Below are positions 22,547 to 34,415 of a DNA stretch of 64,000 nt, piece by piece (positions within the stretch are counted from its first letter, which is position 1; the number at the start of each line of letters is the position of its first letter). This DNA is from Zea mays (taxonomy: Eukaryota; Streptophyta; Magnoliopsida; Poales; Poaceae), in contig NC_050102.1 of the NCBI RefSeq assembly GCF_902167145.1, positions 1,674,001 through 1,738,000 on the forward strand. Reading direction: 5' to 3'. The position numbers were made by a program, and so were the translations under genes. The notes under the pieces were generated by a model that had not been told where the DNA came from, made no database searches, and saw only the letters and a program-made list of their open reading frames with translations.

Positions 22547-22727
22547 TGTCGACCTCTGCAAGCTCCTCGTCAATAGAGATTAGTTTCGTCAATCAATATG
22601 TATAAGCTCGTCAATATGTAACATCACCAAGATGTACATGTACTTATATCCAGTGACTCAGCGACGTTTATAGGAGGATTCCAAAAGCACACAAATAACA
22701 AAGATCTAATCCTAACATATAATGAAG
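22547..22727 (-). promoter_or_regulatory. Candidate monooxygenase promoter remnant
   Basis: On the minus strand this 181-bp non-repetitive segment has TATAAA (22672-22667) and ATATAAG near 22651. If the LINE is removed, the TATA would lie roughly 215 bp upstream of the monooxygenase ATG, a normal distance. The G1 LTR begins at 22728, only about 55 bp further upstream. Assigning this segment to the monooxygenase is an inference from position. Confidence 0.35.
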
Positions 22728-23861
22728 TGTCGGAGAGGGAATTCTCCGGCCGGGTGTGGCGGAGTGCACCCGCCCTAAATGCTAAGATGAGGAGAGGGCT
22801 TAAGCGTTTTGCCTGTCTTGCTAAACGATCATCAAACACATGAACACGCGAGGATTTAGAGTGGTTCGGGCCGCCGGAGCGTAATACCCTACTTCACTGT
22901 GTGTTGGATTGTTAAGGAAGCTTGTGCTGTGTGTAAGCCTGAATGACTTGAGTCTCTCTCGTTGCATGTCTCCCCTTTTATAGTTCAAGGGGGCATGTAC
23001 AAGGGTCCTGAGCCCCGACATGTGGGCCAGGGACAAATTGGAAGGAAAGAACTACTGCTTGCTACTCCAGGGTGATCTGTGAATGTCATAATATCCGTAG
23101 TGCATACAGTATTGATATCTCGCGGCATCGTCCTCGGTAACGCGCGAGTCATGATGGATACGGCGCATGCGGCAGCACAGACGTATCGTCAGCCAACGGG
23201 AATAGACAGGCACGCCGCCTGTAGGATAGCCTGGCCACCGCCTACCAGCTGAGTAGACAGGACACATTAAATGCTGAAGGGGCACATCAGTTGCCAGCGG
23301 AATAGATAGGCGGCGTGTCTTCTCTGCAATAAATGCAGAGGCAGCGCGACCCAGAGGCCTTACGTCAGGCTCCGCCCGCAGGCTTACGTCACGGGTGGTA
23401 GACCATGTGGCAGCATCGGGTTCCCGTCTGGGTGGTGAGCAATAGCGTTATACGGACAGGTCCGCACCAGGCTGGGCCTGGACACGTGTCAGCACCGGAC
23501 CACTGCCTGAGCAAGGGTCGGGTACCCTCTGCCTCAGAGTCCCGGGGCCCAGCTGTGGGTAATCTGGTCCCTACGCAGAGGGGTCAGGGACCCGTCCCGG
23601 AGGCCTGTGTTGCACTCGCGGGGGTCCTGGACCTTGCTCCGGGGGTCCGTTCTTCATGTACAGGGATCCGACATTTTCCGCATGGGGGTCCGGACCCACT
23701 GTTGGCTTCATGGAGTACGTCTCCTTTCCTGGCCATGTGGCGCCCCCGGGGCCGCCCATGTGGCGGGGCAGAGAGTTGTTTGCCACGCGACTAGAGGTAG
23801 TTACGCGGGTATAGCGTCTTCATTCTGTAGCAAGGGGTACCCCTGTTTCAGGGTACCGACA
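22728..23861 (-). repeat. 3' LTR of Tat-lineage Gypsy element G1
   Basis: Read on the minus strand, the LTR starts TGTCGGTACCCTGAAACAGG and the plus-strand left end is TGTCGGAGAGG, so the ends are TG...CA over 1134 bp. The purine-rich tract next to it (23862-23880, minus strand GGGCCTAGGGGCCAC) is the polypurine tract, which sets the orientation as minus. The left flank TGAAG (22723-22727) should be one target duplication; its partner is outside the window. Confidence 0.8.
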
Positions 23862-24081
23862 GTGGCCCCTAGGCCCACCTCAGGGGAGGATGCGAGCCTG
23901 CAGGTGGGGCCAAGACCTGATTGGCGTGCTATTTTCGGGCACTTGCCGACGTAGCCACCGCCAACCCACCTTTGGTCACATGGCCTGCCACGTCTTCCCC
24001 CGCAGCTGGTAGGTACGTGGCCCCCACGCCTGGCGATTTCGTTGGGCCGCGAGCGGGACGTCTTACTACCGCCGCCTAAGT

Positions 24082-24089
24082 TATAAATA
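24082..24089 (+). promoter_or_regulatory. TATA box of the G1 antisense gene
   Basis: TATAAATA lies outside the LTR, about 340 bp upstream of ATG 24421 and on the strand opposite to gag-pol. The other Tat-like element (G2) has an equivalent TATA box ahead of its antisense gene, which supports a real promoter. Confidence 0.5.
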
Positions 24090-24420
24090 TCCTTCAGCGG
24101 CCTCTAGGCGACGTGCGGTCGTGCGTGACGGTTTTACCGCCGGGGGGACGGTCCGTCTCCTACGCACTCGGAGGCCGGTTCCCCAGGTGCGTGACATGTG
24201 GACCCAGGCCCCTATGTCGGGGGCTGGGTCCCTGCGAGCACTAGGTGCACGTTGGACGGGATTGGGGCACGAGCGGGAGAGCCTTCTTTGAAAAGGGGAC
24301 TCATCTCGCGGCCAGTAGTTACGCTTTCGCACTTTCTTCAACTGCTGCGTCCTTTCTCCTCCGAGTCCTCTGTGCCCCTCTTGCACTCGCATTTTTCTGC
24401 TTTTCGCCATTGTAGTAGCC

Positions 24421-25421
24421 ATGGCTTCACTGGTTCATCCCGAGCGTTACCAGACCAAGAGGAGGCTCGACACGGTGCACCGCCTGCTCGGATGGAGTGC
24501 GCCGTCGCACGCCTCGAGGATCCGGGCCGGCGCTACCCCCCTTGGTGATCTTGCCGCCGGGGAGTTTGTGCTTTTGTCTCCTACCTTTCGTGTGGGCTGG
24601 CGTTGCCGATCTCCCCCTTCTTCATGTTACTATTGGAGGATCTCGGTCTCCAGCTCCAGCACCTCACACCCCACTCCATCCTTCAGGCGGCCATCTTCGC
24701 TCATTTGTGCGAGATATTCGTGGAGGTGGTGTCGTGTACCTCTCTCTTCCGCCATTTTTTCGTGCTGGTGAAGTCCGGGAAGGCCAAGGACCATCTCGGA
24801 GCGTATTACTTCCAGACGAGGGTGGATTCGGTCGGCCTATATCCCCTCAGTCAGCGGAGCGAGGTGGGAAAACTGGCGGGCCGAATGGGTGATTGCCAGT
24901 ACCAAGGTCAGCGACCGTCTCGTACTATCGATCGACGGGCCGAAGCTCGACAAGAAGCAATGGAGGGCTAAGCCGCCGTTGACACCGGAGTTTGAGCCCG
25001 TGTTGGGCAGGATCGAGTCCCTGACGACCGATGGTCTGACGTCGATGCACGTGGTCGGCGATTTCTTGAAACACCGGATCGCGCCACTGCAGGCGAGGGC
25101 ACGCCTGAGCTGCTGGTTCACTGGCTCCAATGACCTCGGCGGGGTCCATCGTGGGCCAGGCACTGACCTGTCCTAGGAGGAACTGGAGCTCCTGGTGAAG
25201 GGAATTACTGGTGAGTCCTTCGTTACCGAGTCCTTAATTCCTCCCGAGGGCATTCATCCGCTTTGAGACGACCAAGGGTTGAGGGCAGCGATCTTGGATT
25301 GGCTGCCGACCCTCGATAAGAGTGGCGTAGCGGTTTGCCAGACCGGCGGTCGGGATCCCCATCGCGGGATTCAGATCCCCAGTGAACTGGCTAGAGGTTC
25401 TCGGCCCGCCGACGCCGGCTC
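24421..25421 (+). pseudogene. G1 antisense gene, N-terminal part (Transposase_28-like)
   Basis: The frame opens MASLVHPERYQ, shifts near 24600, continues with SPFFMLLLEDLGLQLQHLTP and VKSGKAKDHLGAYYFQTR, shifts again near 24880 and continues WRAKPPLTPEFEPVLGRIES. This resembles the plant 'putative gypsy type transposon' family (PF04195) found antisense in Tat-like retrotransposons. A TAG at 25174-25176 interrupts it, and a donor-like ACTG|GTGAGT follows near 25210. The Ji-like element then cuts it at 25422. Function is unknown. Confidence 0.62.
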
Positions 25422-26685
25422 TGAGAGCACCTAGAGGGGGGGGGGGGTGAATAGGTGATCCTGTAAAAACTTCAAACTTAAGCCACAAAAACTTGTTAAG
25501 TGTTAGCACGATTATTGCCAAGTGGCTAAGGTGAAGTCTCAACAATCTCAACAAAACACAGTACCACAAGAGAATCAAGCACAGAGTGACACAGTGGTTT
25601 TATCCCGTGGTTCGGCCAAGACCAACGCTTGCCTACTCCACGTTGTGGCGTCCCAACGGACGAGGGTTGCAATCAACCCCTCTCAAGCGGTCCAAAGACC
25701 CACTTGAATACCACGGTGTTTTGTTTTCCTTTCACTATCCCGTTTGCAAGGAATCTCCACAAATTGGAGTCTCTTGCCCTTACAAGTATATGATCACAAA
25801 TGAAACACAGAGTAAGGGAGGGAAGCAACACACACAAATCCACAGCAAAAGCGCACACACACGGCCAAGAATCGAGCTCACAAGACTATCTCAGAGTTCT
25901 CACTTAGAACAGAGCTCGAATCACTTAGAAACACAAACGAATGCGCAGAGACTTAGTGTGGATGATCAAGAATGCTCAAAGGTTGCTTGTGTGTCTCCTC
26001 CATGCGCCTAGGGGCTCCTTTTATAGCCCCAAGGCAGCTAGGAGCCGTTGAGAGCAAATCTGGAAGGCCATCTTTGCCTTCTGTCTCGTGGCGCACCGGA
26101 CAGTCCGGTGCACACCGGACACTGTCCGGTGCCCGATTTGTTTCCATAGAAAGCGAAGCCGACCGTTGCCGACCGTTGCAGATCTGGCGCACCGGACAGT
26201 CCGGTGCACACCGGACAGTCCGGTGCTTCCTTCCGACCGTTGGCTCGGCCACGTGTCGCGCGCCGATCGCGCGGCCGACCGTTGGCCCGGCCGACCGTTG
26301 GCTCACCGGACAGTCCGGTGCACACCGGACAGTCCAGTGAATTTTAGCCGAAGTCGCCGGAGAAAAACCCGAGAGCGGCCTCTTCGGCCGAGGCAGCCTG
26401 GCGCACCGGACACTGTCCGGTGCACCACCGGACAGTCCGGTGCCCCAGACCGAAACAGCCTCTTGGCTGTACACAGCCAAGTCTTCTCTTCTCTTCTTCT
26501 TTCTGTTTCTAACACTTAGACAAATATATTAGTACACAAAACCAATGTACTAAGGCTTAGAAACATACCTTTACTTGTGATTTGCAACTTGTCCATCCAT
26601 GGGCATATTTTCACATTTTGGCACCTGTGTTTGCACTTAATCACCAAAATACTTAGAAATGGCCCAAGGGCACATTTCCCTTTCA
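25422..26685 (-). repeat. 3' LTR of the Ji-like element
   Basis: Read on the minus strand it starts TGAAAGGGAAATGTGCCC and ends GTGCTCTCA. It holds a TATAAAAGG box (26025-26017) and eight CACCGGAC...GTCCGGTG palindromes in four close pairs (about 26094-26134, 26192-26225, 26303-26339, 26403-26442). Confidence 0.93.
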
Positions 26686-27482
26686 ATCTCCCCCTTTTTG
26701 GTGATTTATGCCAACACAACATAAAGCAACTAGAACAAGTGCAAAATCACTTCAAATAAAAACTCAAATTGGTTTTGATTCAATTTTGGCATATATGGAT
26801 CATCCTTTGCCACCACTTGGTTTGTTTTTGCAAATCAAACTCAAATCTCTATCTATAAGTCAAACACACATATTGAAGCATAAAGAGAGTCATTTCAAAA
26901 GAATTTGACCACGGATTTCAAAAACTCCCCCTTTTTCCCATAATCAACACTTCTCCCCACAAGAAGCCAACTTTTGAAAATAGAGACAATAAGAGACAAT
27001 AAAAGCTTTTGACAAAACAAAAACTCTATTCTACTATTTTCAAAATCTCTCAAGTGGTAGCTGATCCATTTATCGCTTTGGCCTTTATTTTCTCCCCCTT
27101 TGGCATCAAGCACCAAAACGGGATCAATCTTGGCCTTTTAACCTCATTGCCTCACCAAAGTCTTCAATTAAGAGCAAATGGCAATAAGATTTCATGAGAT
27201 GAACTTGGAATTAGTTACCCTCTCATCGGAGTGCAGTGGAAGTCTTTCATGGTCCAAGTCCACCTTTTCCCTTTCAATCCTCCTTCGAGACTAAATTATC
27301 AAACTCAAGCACATGGTTAGTCTTAAAGGGTCAAGTTGTAACACATCTCCCCCTACACATGTGCATCACTTTGCAACGGACTTGTGAGGTCCAGGGAGTG
27401 TTTGTACAACTTGAGCACCATAATAAGCAACATAATGCAAAAAGGAACATGATCAAAAGCATAACTACATGTATGCTACAAT
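26686..27482 (-). other. Ji-like 3' untranslated region
   Basis: About 800 bp between the pol stop and the polypurine tract. It is non-coding, with several short C5T5-type pyrimidine runs (CTCCCCCTTTTT and variants near 26692, 26925 and 27095) that are extra polypurine-like tracts on the element strand. No envelope-like frame was found. Confidence 0.6.
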
Positions 27483-30400
27483 TCAATCCAGGTTCCGCGA
27501 ATCTAAGACATTTAGCTCACTACGCAACCTGCAAAAGGTCTTCTCATCTAGAGGCTTAGTGAAGATATCGGCTAGCTGGTTCTCGGTGCTAACGTGAAAC
27601 ACTTCGATATCTCCCTTTTGCTGGTGGTCTCTCAAAAAGTGATGCCGGATGTCTATGTGCTTTGTGCGGCTGTGTTCAACAGGATTCTCCGCCATGCGGA
27701 TAGCACTCTCATTGTCACATAGGAGTGGGACTTTGCTCAGATTGTAGCCAAAGTCCCTGAGGGTTTGCCTCATCCAAAGTAGTTGCGCGCAACACTGTCC
27801 TGCGGCAACATACTCGGCCTCAGCGGTGGATAGGGCAACGGAAGTTTGTTTCTTAGAGTTCCATGACACCAGGGACTTTCCTAAGAATTGGCACGTCCCC
27901 GATGTACTCTTCCTATCGACCTTACATCCAGCATAGTCGGAGTCTGAGTATCCAACTAAGTCAAAGGTAGACCCCTTTGGATACCAGAGCCCGAAGCAAG
28001 GCGTAGCAACCAAATATCTAAGAATTCGCTTCACCGCCACTAAGTGACACTCCTTAGGATCGGATTGAAATCTAGCACACATGCATACGCTAAGCATAAT
28101 ATCCGGTCTACTAGCACATAAGTAAAGCAAAGAACCTATCATTGACCGGTATGCTTTTTGATCAACGGACTTACCTCCTTTGTTGAGGTCGGTGTGTCCG
28201 TCGGTCCCCATCGGAGTCTTTGCGGGCTTGGCGTCCTTCATCCCAAACCGCTTTAGCAGATCTTGTGTGTACTTCGTTTGGGAGATGAAGGTGCCGTCCT
28301 TGAGTTGCTTCACTTGGAACCCAAGGAAGTAGTTCAACTCGCCCATCATCGACATCTCGAATTTCTGCGTCATCACCCTGCTAAACTCTTCACAAGACTT
28401 TTGGTTAGTAGAACCAAATATTATGTCATCGACATAAATTTGGCACACAAACAAATCACCATTACAAGTCTTAGTAAAAAGAGTTGGATCGGCTTTCCCA
28501 ACCTTGAAAGCATTAGCAATTAAGAAATCTCTAAGGCATTCATACCATGCTCTTGGGGCTTGCTTAAGTCCATAGAGCGCCTTAGAGAGCTTACACACAT
28601 GGTCGGGGTACCGTTCATCCTCGAAGCCAGGGGGTTGCTCCACGTACACCTCCTCCTTGATTGGCCCGTTGAGGAAAGCGCTCTTCACATCCATTTGGAA
28701 CAACCTGAAAGAATGGTGAGCGGCATATGCTAGCAAGATTCGAATTGACTCTAGCCTAGCCACAGGAGCAAAGGTCTCCTCAAAATCCAAACCTGCGACT
28801 TGGGCATAACCTTTTGCCACAAGTCGAGCCTTGTTTCTCGTCACCACCCCGTGCTCGTCCTGTTTGTTGCGGAACACCCACTTGGTTCCCACAACATTTT
28901 GCTTCGGACGAGGCACCAGTGTCCAAACTTCATTGCGCTTGAAGTTGTTTAACTCCTCTTGCATGGCCAACACCCAGTCTGGATCTAGCAAGGCCTCTTC
29001 TACCCTGAAAGGCTCAATAGAAGAGACAAAGGAGTAATGCTCACAAAAATTAACTAATCGAGATCGAGTAGTTACTCCCTTGCTAATGTCACCCAGAATT
29101 TGGTCGACGGGATGATCCCTTTGAATCATCGCTCGAACTTGGGTTGGAGGTGCCGGTTGCACTTCTTCCTCCATTACGTTATCATCTTGTGCTCCCCCTT
29201 GATCACACGCCTCCTTATGATGAACCTGTTCATCGTCTTGAGTCGGGGGATGCACCATAATTGAGGAAGAGGGTTGATCTTGCTCATCTTGTTCCTGTGG
29301 CCGCACTTCTCCAATCGCCATGGTTCGTATAGCGGCCGTCGGGACATCTTCTTCATCTACATCATCACAATCAACAACATGCTCTCTTGGAGAGCCATTA
29401 GTCTCATCAAATACAACGTCGCTAGAGGCTTCAACCAAACCCGATGATTTGTTGAAGACTCTATACGCCTTTGTATTTGAGTCATAACCTAACAAAAACC
29501 CTTCTACAGCTTTGGGAGCAAACTTAGAATTTCTACCCTTCTTCACTAGAATGTAGCATTTACTCCCAAATACACGAAAGTACGATACATTGGGTTTGTT
29601 ACCGGTTAGTAGCTCATACGACGTCTTCTTGAGGAGGCGATGAAGGTAGACCCTGTTGATGGCGTGGCACGCTGTGTTCACGGCTTCCGTCCAAAAGCAC
29701 TCGGGGGTCTTGAACTCTCCTAGCATCGTCCTCGCCATGTCGATGAGCGTCCTGTTCTTCCTCTCTACCACACCATTTTGCTGTGGTGTGTAGGGAGCGG
29801 AGAACTCGTGCTTGATCCCTTCCTCTTCAAGGAACTCCTCCACTTGAAGGTTCTTGAACTCGGACCCGTTGTCGCTTCTTATCTTTTTCACTTTGAGCTC
29901 AAACTCATTTTGAGCTCTCCTGAGGAAGCGTTTGAGGGTCCCTTGGGTTTCAGACTTATCCTGCAAAAAGAACACCCAAGTGAAGCGGGAAAAATCATCA
30001 ACAATAACTAAACCATACTTACTTCCCCCTATGCTTAGATAGGCGACGGGTCCGAAGAGGTCCATATGCAGTAGCTCCAGGGGTCTTGACGTGGTCATCA
30101 CATTCTTGCTGTGATGCGCTCCTCCCACCTGTTTACCTGCCTGACAAGCTGCACAAGGTCTATCTTTTTCGAAATGTACATTTGTTAGACCTATCACATG
30201 TTCTCCCTTTAGAAGCTTGTGGAGGTTCTTCATCCCCACATGTGCTAAGCGGCGATGCCATAGCCAGCCCATGCAAGTCTTAGCCATTAAGCATGCATCT
30301 AGACCGGCCTCTTCTTTTGCAAAATCAACTAAATAAAGTTTGCCGTCTAGTACACCCTTAAAAGCTAGTGAACCATCACATCTTCTAAAGACAGACACAT

Positions 30401-30689
30401 CTACATTTGTAAATAAACAATTATATCCCATTTGACATAATTGACTGACAGATAGCAAATTATATCCAAGACTCTCCACTAAGAATACATTTGATATAGA
30501 ATGCTCATTTGAAATTGCAATTTTACCTAGCCCTTTTACCTTGCCTTGATTCCCATCACCGAATATAATTGAATCTTGGGAATCCTTATTTTTGACGTAG
30601 GAGGTGAACATCTTCTTCTCCCCCGTCATATGGTTTGTGCATCCGCTGTCAATAATCCAGCTTGAACCCCCGGATGCATAAACCTGCAA
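27483..30689 (-). CDS. pol: Ji-like pol polyprotein
   Basis: About 1068 residues in one open frame. In order: protease ([13 protein letters not shown] near residue 12), GAG-pre-integrase zinc region ([21 protein letters not shown]), integrase with D in MDLFGPV, D in RSDNGSEF and E in NGVVERKN, and reverse transcriptase (RVT_2) with [10 protein letters not shown]. The RNase H with [19 protein letters not shown] and [10 protein letters not shown] follows, and the protein ends near [10 protein letters not shown]. There is no ATG near the 5' boundary: the frame opens only after the gag stop, +1 relative to gag, next to TTGCCTTGCAG|GTTTATG, which looks like a splice acceptor. The protein makes and inserts the DNA copy. 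No catalytic residue is missing. Confidence 0.93.
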   Translation of the reverse strand: MQVYASGGSSWIIDSGCTNHMTGEKKMFTSYVKNKDSQDSIIFGDGNQGKVKGLGKIAISNEHSISNVFLVESLGYNLLSVSQLCQMGYNCLFTNVDVSVFRRCDGSLAFKGVLDGKLYLVDFAKEEAGLDACLMAKTCMGWLWHRRLAHVGMKNLHKLLKGEHVIGLTNVHFEKDRPCAACQAGKQVGGAHHSKNVMTTSRPLELLHMDLFGPVAYLSIGGSKYGLVIVDDFSRFTWVFFLQDKSETQGTLKRFLRRAQNEFELKVKKIRSDNGSEFKNLQVEEFLEEEGIKHEFSAPYTPQQNGVVERKNRTLIDMARTMLGEFKTPECFWTEAVNTACHAINRVYLHRLLKKTSYELLTGNKPNVSYFRVFGSKCYILVKKGRNSKFAPKAVEGFLLGYDSNTKAYRVFNKSSGLVEASSDVVFDETNGSPREHVVDCDDVDEEDVPTAAIRTMAIGEVRPQEQDEQDQPSSSIMVHPPTQDDEQVHHKEACDQGGAQDDNVMEEEVQPAPPTQVRAMIQRDHPVDQILGDISKGVTTRSRLVNFCEHYSFVSSIEPFRVEEALLDPDWVLAMQEELNNFKRNEVWTLVPRPKQNVVGTKWVFRNKQDEHGVVTRNKARLVAKGYAQVAGLDFEETFAPVARLESIRILLAYAAHHSFRLFQMDVKSAFLNGPIKEEVYVEQPPGFEDERYPDHVCKLSKALYGLKQAPRAWYECLRDFLIANAFKVGKADPTLFTKTCNGDLFVCQIYVDDIIFGSTNQKSCEEFSRVMTQKFEMSMMGELNYFLGFQVKQLKDGTFISQTKYTQDLLKRFGMKDAKPAKTPMGTDGHTDLNKGGKSVDQKAYRSMIGSLLYLCASRPDIMLSVCMCARFQSDPKECHLVAVKRILRYLVATPCFGLWYPKGSTFDLVGYSDSDYAGCKVDRKSTSGTCQFLGKSLVSWNSKKQTSVALSTAEAEYVAAGQCCAQLLWMRQTLRDFGYNLSKVPLLCDNESAIRMAENPVEHSRTKHIDIRHHFLRDHQQKGDIEVFHVSTENQLADIFTKPLDEKTFCRLRSELNVLDSRNLD

Positions 30690-30696
30690 GGCAAAT

Positions 30697-33099
30697 TTAG
30701 GCTTGGGTCTTAGGTACCCAACTCATGTTGGGTCCTGCAAGGTTAGCACAAATGTCCTTAGGGACCCAAATGCAAGTCCTGTCTCCCTTGCATTTTGCCC
30801 CTAACTTCCTAGCAACAATTTTCTTATCCTTTCTACAAATAGCAAAGGAAGCATTTAAAGCATAATAAATTGTGGAAGGTTCATTCACTACTTTCCTAGG
30901 AGCATGAATAGCATTCTTTCTAGACACATGATGAATAGTATTTCTCTTAGGAACAACATTTCTCCTAGTAACATTTCTATCATACACATAAGAGGAACTA
31001 GGAGCAAACATGGCATGAGAGTCAAAATCATCAAAAGCATTATAACTCCTATAAGCATTTCTAGTTTGTCTCCTATCATAATACATAAAAGCATGGTTCT
31101 TTTGCACATTACTAGCCATAGGGGCCTTCCCTTTCTCCTTGGCGGGAATGGGAGCCTTATGGCTTGTTAAGTCCTTAGCTTCTCTCTTGAAGCCAAGTCC
31201 ATCCTTAATTGAGGGGTGTCTACCAATTGTATAGGCATCCCTTGCAAATTTTAGCTTATCGAAATCATTCTTGCTAGTCTTAAGTTGGGCATTAAGACTA
31301 GCCACTTCCTTATTTAATTTGGAAATTAAAACTAGATGTTCACTACAGGCATCAACATCGAAATCCTTACACCTAGTGCAAATCTTAACATGTTCTACAC
31401 AAGAATTAGATTTATTTGCTACTTCTAACTTAGCATTTAAATCATTGTTAACACCTTGTAAAGTAGAAATGGTTTCATGACAAGTAGATAGTTCATAAGA
31501 AAGCATTTCATTTCTTTTTACTTCTAAAGCATATGATTTTTGTGCCTCTACAAATTTATCATGTTCATCATACAATAAATCCTCCTGCTTTTCTAAAAGC
31601 CTATCCTTTTCATTCAATGCATCAATCAATTCATTGATTTTATCTATCTTAGATCTATCTAAGCCCTTGAACAAGCATGAATAATCTATGTCATCATCAC
31701 TAGACTCACTATCACTAGAAGAAGCATAAGTGGAGTCTTGAGTACTCACCTTCTTCTCCCTTGCCATAAGACATGTGAGACGCTCGTTGGGGAAGAGAGC
31801 CGATTTGTTGAAGGCAGTGGCGGCGAGTCCTTCATTGTCGGAGTCGGACGAGGAGCAATCCGAGTCCCACTCCTTGCCTAGATGCGCCTCGCCCTTTGCC
31901 TTCTTGTAATGCTTCTTCTTTTCCCTCTTGTTTCCCTTTTCCTGGTCACTATCATTATCGGGACAGTTAGCAATAAAATGACCAAGCTTACCGCATTTGA
32001 AGCATGATCGCTTCCCCTTGGTCTTAGTCTTGCTCGGCTGTCCATTGCGACCCTTTAGCACCGTCTTGAATCTCTTGATAATGAGGGCCATTTCTTCTTC
32101 ATTAAGACCGGCCGCCTCAATTTGCGCCACCTTGCTGGGTAGCGCCTCCTTGTTCCCTGTGGCTTTGAGAGCAAAAGGTTGCGGCTCGTTGATCGGTCCG
32201 TTCAACGCGTCATCGACGTACCTTGCCTCCTTGATCATCATCCGCCCGCTCACGAATTTTCCAAGTACTTCTTCGGGCGTCATCATCGTGTACCTGGGGT
32301 TCTCACGAATATTGTTCACGAGATGAGGATCAAGAACGGTAAAGGACCTGAGCATTAGTCGGACGACGTCGTGGTCCGTCCATCGCGTGCTTCCGTAGCT
32401 CCTTATTTTGTTGACAAGGGTCTTGAGCCGGTTGTATGTTTGAGTTGGCTCCTCGCCCCTTATCATCGCGAACCGTCCAAGCTCGCCCTCCACCAACTCC
32501 ATTTTGGTGAGCAAGGTAGCGTCATTTCCCTCATGAGAGATCTTGAGGGTATCCCAGATTTGCTTGGCGTTATCCAAGCCACTCACTTTATTATATTCAT
32601 CCCTGCACAATGAGGCTAGAAGAACAGTAGTAGCTTGTGCATTCTTATGGATTTGCTCATTAATGAATATAGGACTATCCGAACTATTAAAGTGCATTCC
32701 ACTATCTACAATCTCCCATATGCTAGGATGGAGAGAGAATAGGTGACTACGCATTTTGTGGCTCCAAAATCCGTAGTCCTCCCCATCAAAGTGTGGGGGC
32801 TTGCCGAGTGGAATGGAAAGCAAATGTGAATTTGAACTATGCGGAATACGAGAGTAGTCAAAAGAAAAGTTAGAATTAACCGGTTTCCTTTGTTTGTCGT
32901 AGTCGTCGTCCTTTTGGGAAGAAGAGGACTCATCGCTGTCGTAGTAGACGATCTCCTTGATGCGTCTTGTCTTCTTCTTCTTCCCATCTCTTCGCTTGTG
33001 GCCCGAGCCCGAGTCATTGGACTTGTCATCCCTTGGCTCGTTGACGAAGGACTCCTTCTCCTTGTCGTTGATCACAATTCCCTTCCCCTTAGGATCCAT
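30697..33099 (-). CDS. gag: Ji-like gag
   Basis: A complete 800-residue frame begins [17 protein letters not shown], 36 bases inside the primer site. It has a UBN2/retrotransposon capsid-type core ([20 protein letters not shown] near residue 100, [12 protein letters not shown]), a CCHC knuckle ([15 protein letters not shown]), then an acidic, serine-rich and coiled-coil C-terminal half. It forms the particle that packages the RNA. The C-terminal extension ends WVPKTQA, and its counterpart in the Opie-like gag ends WVPKVKN. The stop precedes pol by seven bases in a different frame. Confidence 0.92.
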   Translation of the reverse strand: MDPKGKGIVINDKEKESFVNEPRDDKSNDSGSGHKRRDGKKKKTRRIKEIVYYDSDESSSSQKDDDYDKQRKPVNSNFSFDYSRIPHSSNSHLLSIPLGKPPHFDGEDYGFWSHKMRSHLFSLHPSIWEIVDSGMHFNSSDSPIFINEQIHKNAQATTVLLASLCRDEYNKVSGLDNAKQIWDTLKISHEGNDATLLTKMELVEGELGRFAMIRGEEPTQTYNRLKTLVNKIRSYGSTRWTDHDVVRLMLRSFTVLDPHLVNNIRENPRYTMMTPEEVLGKFVSGRMMIKEARYVDDALNGPINEPQPFALKATGNKEALPSKVAQIEAAGLNEEEMALIIKRFKTVLKGRNGQPSKTKTKGKRSCFKCGKLGHFIANCPDNDSDQEKGNKREKKKHYKKAKGEAHLGKEWDSDCSSSDSDNEGLAATAFNKSALFPNERLTCLMAREKKVSTQDSTYASSSDSESSDDDIDYSCLFKGLDRSKIDKINELIDALNEKDRLLEKQEDLLYDEHDKFVEAQKSYALEVKRNEMLSYELSTCHETISTLQGVNNDLNAKLEVANKSNSCVEHVKICTRCKDFDVDACSEHLVLISKLNKEVASLNAQLKTSKNDFDKLKFARDAYTIGRHPSIKDGLGFKREAKDLTSHKAPIPAKEKGKAPMASNVQKNHAFMYYDRRQTRNAYRSYNAFDDFDSHAMFAPSSSYVYDRNVTRRNVVPKRNTIHHVSRKNAIHAPRKVVNEPSTIYYALNASFAICRKDKKIVARKLGAKCKGDRTCIWVPKDICANLAGPNMSWVPKTQA

Positions 33100-33134
33100 C
33101 TCTTCGGGCGGTTAGTCCCTTTCTTGAAGAGAAC

Positions 33135-33149
33135 GCCTCTGATACCAAT
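33135..33149 (-). promoter_or_regulatory. Ji-like primer binding site
   Basis: The minus strand reads ATTGGTATCAGAGGC directly next to the 5' LTR, complementary to the 3' end of plant initiator methionine tRNA. Confidence 0.9.
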
Positions 33150-34410
33150 TGAGAGCACCTAGAGGGGGGGGGTGAATAGGTGATCCTGTAAAAACTTCAA
33201 ACTTAAGCCACAAAAACTTGTTAAGTGTTAGCACGATTATTGCCAAGTGGCTAAGGTGAAGTCTCAACAATCTCAACAAAACACAGTACCACAAGAGAAT
33301 CAAGCACAGAGTGACACAGTGGTTTTATCCCGTGGTTCGGCCAAGACCAACGCTTGCCTACTCCACGTTGTGGCGTCCCAACGGACGAGGGTTGCAATCA
33401 ACCCCTCTCAAGCGGTCCAAAGACCCACTTGAATACCACGGTGTTTTGTTTTCCTTTCACTATCCCGTTTGCAAGGAATCTCCACAAATTGGAGTCTCTT
33501 GCCCTTACAAGTATATGATCACAAATGAAACACAGAGTAAGGGAGGGAAGCAACACACACAAATCCACAGCAAAAGCGCACACACACGGCCAAGAATCGA
33601 GCTCACAAGACTATCTCAGAGTTCTCACTTAGAACAGAGCTCGAATCACTTAGAAACACAAACGAATGCGCAGAGACTTAGTGTGGATGATCAAGAATGC
33701 TCAAAGGTTGCTTGTGTGTCTCCTCCATGCGCCTAGGGGCTCCTTTTATAGCCCCAAGGCAGCTAGGAGCCGTTGAGAGCAAATCTGGAAGGCCATCTTT
33801 GCCTTCTGTCTCGTGGCGCACCGGACAGTCCGGTGCACACCGGACACTGTCCGGTGCCCGATTTGTTTCCATAGAAAGCGAAGCCGACCGTTGCCGACCG
33901 TTGCAGATCTGGCGCACCGGACAGTCCGGTGCACACCGGACAGTCCGGTGCTTCCTTCCGACCGTTGGCTCGGCCACGTGTCGCGCGCCGATCGCGCGGC
34001 CGACCGTTGGCCCGGCCGACCGTTGGCTCACCGGACAGTCCGGTGCACACCGGACAGTCCGGTGAATTTTAGCCGAAGTCGCCGGAGAAAAACCCGAGAG
34101 CGGCCTCTTCGGCCGAGGCAGCCTGGCGCACCGGACACTGTCCGGTGCACCACCGGACAGTCCGGTGCCCCAGACCGAAACAGCCTCTTGGCTGTACACA
34201 GCCAAGTCTTCTCTTCTCTTCTTCTTTCTGTTTCTAACACTTAGACAAATATATTAGTACACAAAACCAATGTACTAAGGCTTAGAAACATACCTTTACT
34301 TGTGATTTGCAACTTGTCCATCCATGGGCATATTTTCACATTTTGGCACCTGTGTTTGCACTTAATCACCAAAATACTTAGAAATGGCCCAAGGGCACAT
34401 TTCCCTTTCA
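33150..34410 (-). repeat. 5' LTR of the Ji-like element
   Basis: 1261 bp, nearly identical to the copy at 25422-26685. The TATAAAAGG box is at 33750-33742 and the same four palindrome pairs are present, all intact, including the one that is mutated in the other LTR. Confidence 0.93.
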
Positions 34411-34415
34411 GGCTC

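Larger units (their letters stand above)
25422..34410 (-). mobile_element. Ji-like Copia retrotransposon, complete
   Basis: An 8989-bp element in minus orientation is flanked by GGCTC at 25417-25421 and 34411-34415. The LTRs are 25422-26685 and 33150-34410; by eye they differ by one substitution (near 26336) and three bases in a poly-G run. The primer site ATTGGTATCAGAGGC (33149-33135) matches tRNA-iMet and the polypurine tract is 26703-26686. gag (33099-30697) and pol (30689-27483) are uninterrupted. With an assumed 1.3e-8 substitutions per site per year, one difference in 1261 sites is about 30,000 years. It lies inside the antisense gene of G1. Confidence 0.94.

Noticed and set aside
26088..26519. 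Overlapping open frames in the Copia LTRs (also at 33813, 36581, 44722 and 9130)
   Set aside because: They are repeats of HRTVRCTPD/TGQSGAHRT-type sequence produced by the CACCGGAC palindromes read in frame; they recur in every LTR copy and have no independent start context.
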